Assembly (NCBI RefSeq): GCF_008630065.1 | Contig: NZ_VWPL01000001.1 | Coordinates: forward strand, 157,884 to 221,883 | Reading direction: 5' to 3' | DNA from: Blastochloris sulfoviridis | GTDB lineage: Bacteria > Pseudomonadota > Alphaproteobacteria > Rhizobiales > Xanthobacteraceae | DNA length: 64,000 nt | Shown: piece after piece, positions 59,393-64,000 of the stretch | Numbering within the stretch: position 1 is the first letter of the stretch | Layout: the number at the start of each line of letters is the position of its first letter | Notes under the pieces: generated by a model | Told to the model about the DNA's origin: nothing | The model's database searches: none | What the model saw: only the letters and a program-made list of their open reading frames with translations | Made by a program: the position numbers and the translations under genes

Positions 59393-59410
59393 CGTTTCAT
59401 GTTCGCCGTA

Positions 59411-60889
59411 TCAGGCGCCCGGCTTGCCGGCGCAGTTGCCGCTGCCGCCGACATTGATGCCGTCGGCGCCGAACGCCAGCGCCTGGATCTCCATGAGCCA
59501 GTTCTGCGGCGGGAGGGCGAAGCCGTTGGCCTGGATGACGGCGCTGGCCGCGCCGCTGGAGTAGTGCCACTGCAGGTACTGCTTGATCACCGAGGCGTTG
59601 GTGGCGCTCGCGTAGCACTGATAGAGGTCGAAGAACGAGAAGCCGACGAGCGGATAGGCGCCCGACAGCTTCGGGTTCGCGGCCACCGCCTGGAGGCTCC
59701 AGTTCAGCGGGTTGGTGCGGGTCGCGGCGGTGAACACCGGCGACGCCGACTGCATGCCGATCGCGGCGGCAGCCGCGGTCGGCGGGGTCCAGGTGGTGCT
59801 GCCGAGGTCCGCCTCGCTCTGGAGGTTGGCGGTCGCCAGACCGGTCGGAACGACCGGCTTCACATAGTCGGAGGTCGAGTAGCCGATCGCGCCGTTGGTG
59901 GAGGCGATCGCCGCGACGACGCCGCTGTTGCCCTGGCCGGCGACGAAGGTGCCGCCGCCCGGGTTGGAGATCGCAGCGCTGCACTGGTCGACAGCGCCGG
60001 CATCCGGCCAGTTGTTCTTGTTGCTGCCGCGATAGGGCAGCGCCGGGCACTGGGAGGCCGCCACGGTGTTATCGGACCACGGGAACTCGTAGAGGGTGAG
60101 GGCCGGGTTCGACTCGTTGGTCGGGCCGAACTCGCTGCCGCACTGGGCGGCGAGCGCGCTGGTCATGAGGAAGTTGGTGCCGCTGCCTTCGGCGCGGTGA
60201 ACCACGGTGATCGGCCCGGTGCCGAGCGCGGTGCCGCCATTGTCGGCGGTCAGGATCGGGTTGTCCCACTGGGTGATGTGGCCCGAGAAGATGCCGCACA
60301 TGGCCTTGCGCGACAGATTGAGGCCGCTGGTGCCGCCGGTCGGGGTGGGATTGGTGATGTTCAGCGCGTTGCCGGCGCCGTCCTTGCCGTTGAAGGCGAT
60401 CGTCACGGGGCCGATGACGGCCGGGATCTGGATGATCCGGCCATAGTTCGCCAGCCCGCCATTGGTCTCATAGAGGGCCTGGTCCGTCGCCAGCCACGGA
60501 TCGTCGCTGCCGGCGAAGTGGAAGCTCGGATAGGGGAACTGGCCCGGAGTCGGCTGCCTGCTCGACTTGTAGGGAACGGTGTTCGAGGAGGAAGGCGTGC
60601 CGAGCTGGCTGGCGTCGTGCATGGCCAGCGCCTTCTTGCCCTTGCTCGAGCCCACCGGGGCGTAGAGCATCAGATACGGATAGGGCGGGTTCTGGATGGG
60701 GCAGCCCGCCGCATAGGCCATCGGGCTCGGCAGGTCGGCGCGCACCGTCACGCAGTCGAACAGCTGACGATAGAGGGGCGCGGGGAAGGTGGCGCCGCCG
60801 CCATAGATCACTTGGGCGTTGGCCGACTCGACCGCGCCGAAGCAGGTGACGGCGACGGTCGCCATCAGGCAGGATTTCCAGTTTTTCAT
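59411..60889 (-). CDS. Secreted PstS-like (DING-like) phosphate-binding protein
   Basis: A 492-residue exported protein with signal peptide MATVAVTCFGAVESANA and mature start near QVIYGGGATFPAPLYRQLFD, the PstS/DING-type opening. The type II periplasmic-binding fold shows GIFSGHITQWDNP, VVHRAEGSGTNFLMTSAL (the phosphate-binding R-x-x-G-S-G-T) and GAIGYSTSDYV. It is longer than ordinary PstS (about 340) and has extra cysteines (CPIQNP, QCGSEF, QCPALP, QCSAAI, QCYAS), which suggests a disulfide-stabilised extracellular protein. No pst transporter genes are adjacent. Proteins of this kind are type II secretion substrates in some bacteria; that it uses the nearby gsp system is inference. Confidence 0.87.
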   Translation of the reverse strand: MKNWKSCLMATVAVTCFGAVESANAQVIYGGGATFPAPLYRQLFDCVTVRADLPSPMAYAAGCPIQNPPYPYLMLYAPVGSSKGKKALAMHDASQLGTPSSSNTVPYKSSRQPTPGQFPYPSFHFAGSDDPWLATDQALYETNGGLANYGRIIQIPAVIGPVTIAFNGKDGAGNALNITNPTPTGGTSGLNLSRKAMCGIFSGHITQWDNPILTADNGGTALGTGPITVVHRAEGSGTNFLMTSALAAQCGSEFGPTNESNPALTLYEFPWSDNTVAASQCPALPYRGSNKNNWPDAGAVDQCSAAISNPGGGTFVAGQGNSGVVAAIASTNGAIGYSTSDYVKPVVPTGLATANLQSEADLGSTTWTPPTAAAAAIGMQSASPVFTAATRTNPLNWSLQAVAANPKLSGAYPLVGFSFFDLYQCYASATNASVIKQYLQWHYSSGAASAVIQANGFALPPQNWLMEIQALAFGADGINVGGSGNCAGKPGA

Positions 60890-61046
60890 ATCGAATGCTC
60901 CAGTAAATCATATGCCGGCAAATTACCGTTTTCGGAAAAACGCCGGCCGCAATAGCGATAGGAGCTGTATGTGATCCTTTTATTTTGGTTTTACGAAATG
61001 TGGTTGAAATAGGGATTATGAATATGCCGCTCGACAGTTCGCGCGC
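60890..61046 (-). promoter_or_regulatory. A+T-rich upstream region of the PstS-like gene
   Basis: 157 bp, much A+T-richer than the average of the window. On the minus strand it runs from GACTGTCGAGC-like sequence to CTGGAGCATTCGAT before the ATG, with GGAG as ribosome-binding site. A partial CTGTC motif near 61035 could be half of a Pho box, but I cannot identify the second half. An interrupted palindrome (CCGGC...GCCGG, about 60915-60950) is present. Confidence 0.4.
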
Positions 61047-62423
61047 TTACTTATGATGGAAACCTTCAACCCGATAGCGCCGGTCGATCTCCTCCAGCCG
61101 CTCGCTCGGCACTCGCACCGTCACCAAAATCCGGCCGGTATTTTCATCGCCGGTCCGGGCGATGACATCGGCATGCCGGTAGAGCCAGGCCAATCCCTCG
61201 CCGTCCTCGGGCGCCAGCGCCAGCGTGCGGGTGATGCGGCCGGCGGTGATGCGCGCTTCAACCTGATCGAGCAGCGCGTCGACGCCATCCCCGCTCAGCG
61301 CCGACACCAGCGCCGGGCGCTGGTCGTCCGGCCGGCGTTCCACCTCGGCCTCGGTCTGGGCGCGCGCGCCCTCGTCCAGCAGATCGACCTTGTTCCACAC
61401 TTCCAGAATGCGGGCGTGGTCGTCCGCATCGATGCCGAGTTCGCCCAGCACCTTTGCCACGTCCGCCGCCTGGGCCGCCGTGTCGAGGTGGGCGACGTCG
61501 CGCACGTGCAGGATCAGGTCGGCCTCGATCACCTCCTCCAGCGTGGCGCGGAACGCCGCCACCAGCGTGGTCGGCAGCTCGGAGATGAAGCCCACGGTGT
61601 CGGACAGGATGATGCGGGTGCCGTGCGGCAGCGCGAGCGCGCGCAGCGTCGGGTCGAGCGTGGCGAACAGCAGGTTCTCGGCAAACACCTCGGCACGCGT
61701 CAGCCGGTTGAACAGGGTCGACTTGCCGGCATTGGTGTAGCCGACCAGCGCCACCACCGGGAACGGCACGCGCTCGCGGCTCTTCCTGTGGAGCGAGCGG
61801 GTGCGCGTCACCTGTTCCAGCTCGCGCTCGATGGCGGTGATTCGCTCGCCGATCAGCCGGCGGTCGGTCTCGATCTGGGTCTCGCCCGGGCCGCCGAGGA
61901 AGCCGAAGCCGCCGCGCTGGCGCTCCAGATGGGTCCACGAGCGCACCAGCCGGCTCTTCTGGTAGTTGAGGTGGGCCAGCTCCACCTGCAGCGTGCCCTC
62001 GCGGGTGCGCGCCCTGCGGCCGAAGATTTCGAGAATCAGCGCGGTGCGGTCGATGACCTTGGTCTTCCACGCCCGTTCCAGATTGCGCTGCTGGACCGGC
62101 GACAGCGCCGCGTCGACATAGGCCAGATCGACCCCTTCGGCCTCGACGATGGCGGCAAGCTCCTCGACCTTGCCCTTGCCGAGGAAGGTCGCCGGGCGAA
62201 TCTCGGCCAGCGGCACCAGCGTGGCGACGACGACATTGAGGTCGATGGCGGCGGCCAGGCCCACGGCCTCGTCGAGCCGGGCCTCGGGCGTGCGCGCCGA
62301 CGCCCCAACAGGGCTCCGGTCGCGGGTGCGGTGGGGCACAAGCACGGCTGCCCGCGTCGGCGCCTGCCGTGTATCGCGGGCAACACCGTGGGTATCCCGG
62401 CGCGTCTCGTCGCTGGAGGTCAA
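61047..62423 (-). CDS. hflX: GTPase HflX
   Basis: A 458-residue ribosome-associated GTPase that splits stalled 70S ribosomes. The N-terminal HflX domain includes VVVATLVPLAEIRPATFLGK and KGKVEELAA, then AALSPVQQRNLER. The long linker has GFGFLGGPGETQIETDRRLI, the family signature. The G domain has VALVGYTNAGKSTLFNRL (P-loop), DTVGFISELP (switch II) and WNKVDLLD. The start is a TTG directly after the hfq TAA, with AAGGA as ribosome-binding site, giving MTSSDETRR. Coupling to hfq is the classical arrangement. Confidence 0.96.
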   Translation of the reverse strand: MTSSDETRRDTHGVARDTRQAPTRAAVLVPHRTRDRSPVGASARTPEARLDEAVGLAAAIDLNVVVATLVPLAEIRPATFLGKGKVEELAAIVEAEGVDLAYVDAALSPVQQRNLERAWKTKVIDRTALILEIFGRRARTREGTLQVELAHLNYQKSRLVRSWTHLERQRGGFGFLGGPGETQIETDRRLIGERITAIERELEQVTRTRSLHRKSRERVPFPVVALVGYTNAGKSTLFNRLTRAEVFAENLLFATLDPTLRALALPHGTRIILSDTVGFISELPTTLVAAFRATLEEVIEADLILHVRDVAHLDTAAQAADVAKVLGELGIDADDHARILEVWNKVDLLDEGARAQTEAEVERRPDDQRPALVSALSGDGVDALLDQVEARITAGRITRTLALAPEDGEGLAWLYRHADVIARTGDENTGRILVTVRVPSERLEEIDRRYRVEGFHHK

Positions 62424-62696
62424 TTATTCCTTCTCTGTCGTGCCTGCGTCATCGGCCGCTTCGAACAACTGGACGGGCTGCGCCGGCATGATGGTCGAGA
62501 TCGCGTGCTTGTAGACAAGCTGCGAATGCCCATCCCGCCGCAACAGCACGCAGAAATTATCAAACCACGTCACCACACCCTGCAACTTGACGCCATTCAC
62601 AAGAAAAATGGTGAGTGGAACCTTGTTCTTGCGGACGTGATTCAGAAACGTATCTTGCAAATTCTGTGCGCGTTCGGCCGGCATTTCTTGGTCCAT
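62424..62696 (-). CDS. hfq: RNA chaperone Hfq
   Basis: A 90-residue Sm-like hexameric RNA chaperone that pairs small RNAs with mRNAs. Sm1 is visible as [39 protein letters not shown], then Sm2 with [14 protein letters not shown]. The rim arginine-like residues (RRDG) are present. The C-terminal tail is short and acidic, as is usual in alphaproteobacteria. hflX starts immediately after its stop. The D-amino-acid transaminase gene lies upstream on the same strand; the 169-bp gap probably carries the hfq promoter. Confidence 0.98.
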   Translation of the reverse strand: MDQEMPAERAQNLQDTFLNHVRKNKVPLTIFLVNGVKLQGVVTWFDNFCVLLRRDGHSQLVYKHAISTIMPAQPVQLFEAADDAGTTEKE

Positions 62697-62865
62697 TATC
62701 TGTCGATTCGACTGCGACGAACCGGTTATTATTTTGCCCCGCAGAGCACGGTGCAGTTACGGCTGCGCCGAAGAGGTGGACGCCGACATTAGAGGCCAAA
62801 CCGGCCCTTGCACGCAAGACGGTGAGCGCCTTCCGGTCGCCTTGTGCCGCAATTTGTCTTCCCGG

Positions 62866-63723
62866 TCACGGCGCGATTTCGGCAACCTTGTGGAATTCCG
62901 CCCGCAGCGCGCGGGCCGCGCGCCCCGGCTTGCCGTCGCCGACCACGCGCCCGTCGAGGCGCACCACCGGCATCACCCCGAGCGAGGCGGAGGTGCCGAA
63001 CGCCTCCACCGCGGCATAGGCTTCTTCGCGCGCGAACGGCCGCTCCTCGACCGTGAGGTTCAGCCGCCGGGCCACCTCCAGGGTGACGGTGCGGGTGATG
63101 CCGCGCAGGATGCCGAACTCGGCCGGGCGGGTGATCAGCGCGCCGCCGGCCGAGACGATCCAGGCGTTCGACGAGCCGCCCTCGGTGATGAAGCCGTCGC
63201 GGTCGACGTACCACGCCTCGCGGGCACCGGCGGCCTTGGCCGCCTCCTTGGCCAGGCAGTTCGGCAGCAGCCCCACCGTCTTGATGTCCACCCGCTCCCA
63301 GCGGTTCTCGGGCAGCGTGATCACCGAAATGCCGGTCGCGGCGGTCATCTCGGTCTTTGCCCGGTCGGCCGGGCGGGCGGTGACGACAAGCGTCGGCGCC
63401 ACGCCGGCGGGGAACAGGAAGTCGCGCCGCGCCACGCCGCGCGTCACCTGGACATAGACCACGCCGTCGCGCACCCGGTTGCGGCGTACCACCTCGCGCA
63501 TCACCACGCCGAGCGCGGCCCGGCTCATCGGCATCGCCATGCGCAGCTCGCCGAGCGAGCGGAGAAGACGGTCGATGTGGCGGGTCTCGTCGACCAGATG
63601 GCCGCCGAGGATCTCGCAGACCTCATAGACGCCGTCGGCGAACTGGAAACCGCGATCCTCGATATGAACGCCGGCCTCCGCGTGCGGCAAATAGAGGCCG
63701 TTGACATAGGCAATCCGCGACAT
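62866..63723 (-). CDS. dat: D-amino-acid transaminase
   Basis: A 285-residue fold-type IV PLP enzyme, probably converting D-alanine plus 2-oxoglutarate to pyruvate and D-glutamate for peptidoglycan or D-amino-acid turnover. The PLP lysine is K148 in RVDIKTVGLLPN. Other signatures are IEDRGFQFADGVYEVCEI, VQVTRGVARRDFLFP, EAWYVDRDGFITEGGSSNAW and a C-terminal PLP phosphate-binding GILRGITRTVTLEVA. The closely related branched-chain aminotransferase family is a possible alternative, but the GRGVA/TRGVARRDF-type block favours Dat. The order dat-hfq-hflX is typical of Rhizobiales. Confidence 0.94.
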   Translation of the reverse strand: MSRIAYVNGLYLPHAEAGVHIEDRGFQFADGVYEVCEILGGHLVDETRHIDRLLRSLGELRMAMPMSRAALGVVMREVVRRNRVRDGVVYVQVTRGVARRDFLFPAGVAPTLVVTARPADRAKTEMTAATGISVITLPENRWERVDIKTVGLLPNCLAKEAAKAAGAREAWYVDRDGFITEGGSSNAWIVSAGGALITRPAEFGILRGITRTVTLEVARRLNLTVEERPFAREEAYAAVEAFGTSASLGVMPVVRLDGRVVGDGKPGRAARALRAEFHKVAEIAP

Positions 63724-63767
63724 GGCTTGAGGCTGTCCTTCTCGTGCAGGATAGGGTGCCGGTTCTT

Positions 63768-63900
63768 CCCTCTCCCACCCGGACCGCGCTTGCGCGCGTC
63801 CGGGCGCAGGCTCTTGTGGGAGAGGGTGCCGGTTCTTCCCTCTCCCCTTGTGGGAGAGGGTGCCGAGCGATCGAAAGATCGCGAGGCGGGTGAGGGGTAA
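63768..63900. repeat. Family A palindromic repeat, copy 7 (truncated, composite)
   Basis: Two left-end hairpins are joined: first the variant with the GCTTGCGCGCGTCCGGGCGC insertion, then a standard CCCTCTCCCCTTGTGGGAG, followed by only the inner arm GAGCGATCGAAAGATCGCGA and GGCGGGTGAGGGG. The right half of the element is missing. It lies upstream of dat. Confidence 0.85.
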
Positions 63901-63922
63901 AACCGAGCGGGTTCGAGGAGAG

Positions 63923-64000
63923 GCCGCCCCCCCGGCGCGGGGGGCGGGGGGGGGGGGGGGGGCCCCCCGCCCCCCCGGGGGGGGGGGGGAGGGGGCGGCG
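63923..64000. other. Low-complexity G/C homopolymer at the contig end
   Basis: The last ~80 bases are nearly pure runs of G and C, including 18 or more Gs in a row. This is unlike anything else in the window and probably an assembly or sequencing artefact at a contig end. No gene can be supported here. Confidence 0.8.

Overview
The window is G+C-rich (about two thirds G+C by eye) and looks like a chromosomal contig end from an alphaproteobacterium of the Rhizobiales/Hyphomicrobiales. The adjacent thrS/yidD pair, the folE-hisI pair, the D-amino-acid transaminase-hfq-hflX order, a bacterial transglutaminase-like cysteine protease, and dispersed palindromic repeats of the Rhizobiales type all point there. 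I cannot name the species. The last ~80 bases are G/C homopolymer and probably artefactual.

Layout. 1-16 kb is housekeeping and small conserved genes: SGNH acyltransferase, thrS, a GNAT enzyme, yidD, an IscU-like scaffold, folE, hisI, a patatin-like hydrolase, rhomboid protease, PAS and PilZ proteins, a DMT exporter, a cysteine protease and a gamma-carbonic anhydrase. 15.8-22.4 kb is a polysaccharide block: a GT4 glycosyltransferase, gmd, fcl and a WecG-type transferase, then manC. Together these make GDP-mannose and GDP-L-fucose and use sugar donors for a surface glycan.

23.4-45.3 kb is the most striking part. Nine genes on the minus strand encode a two-partner secretion system: a giant 4125-residue filamentous-haemagglutinin-type exoprotein, a small secreted protein and a ShlB/FhaC-type outer-membrane transporter. 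They are followed, with near-zero gaps, by an ExbB with a periplasmic DUF2341/LamG-like head, ExbD and a TonB-like protein, then a porin, a secreted coiled-coil protein and a parvulin-type prolyl isomerase. This suggests an adhesin system with its own proton-motive energising complex.

45.5-57 kb is a type II secretion system: gspE-F-G-H-I-J-K-L-M and a GspN/C-like gene on the minus strand, with the secretin gspD divergent. gspH and gspI each appear to carry a one-base frameshift close to the start. A peptidase-only prepilin peptidase (58.6 kb) and a secreted PstS-like phosphate-binding protein (59.4 kb) may belong with it functionally. Between them and gspD lie a Sel1-repeat protein and an A+T-richer methyltransferase gene. 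61-63.7 kb carries hflX, hfq and a D-amino-acid transaminase.

Intergenic DNA is rich in repeats. There are seven copies of a ~150-bp palindromic element (family A), two of a ~98-bp element (family B), a nest of REP-like palindromes at 5.9-6.4 kb, and many 15-24-bp tandem duplications. I saw no rRNA, tRNA, CRISPR array or intact insertion sequence.
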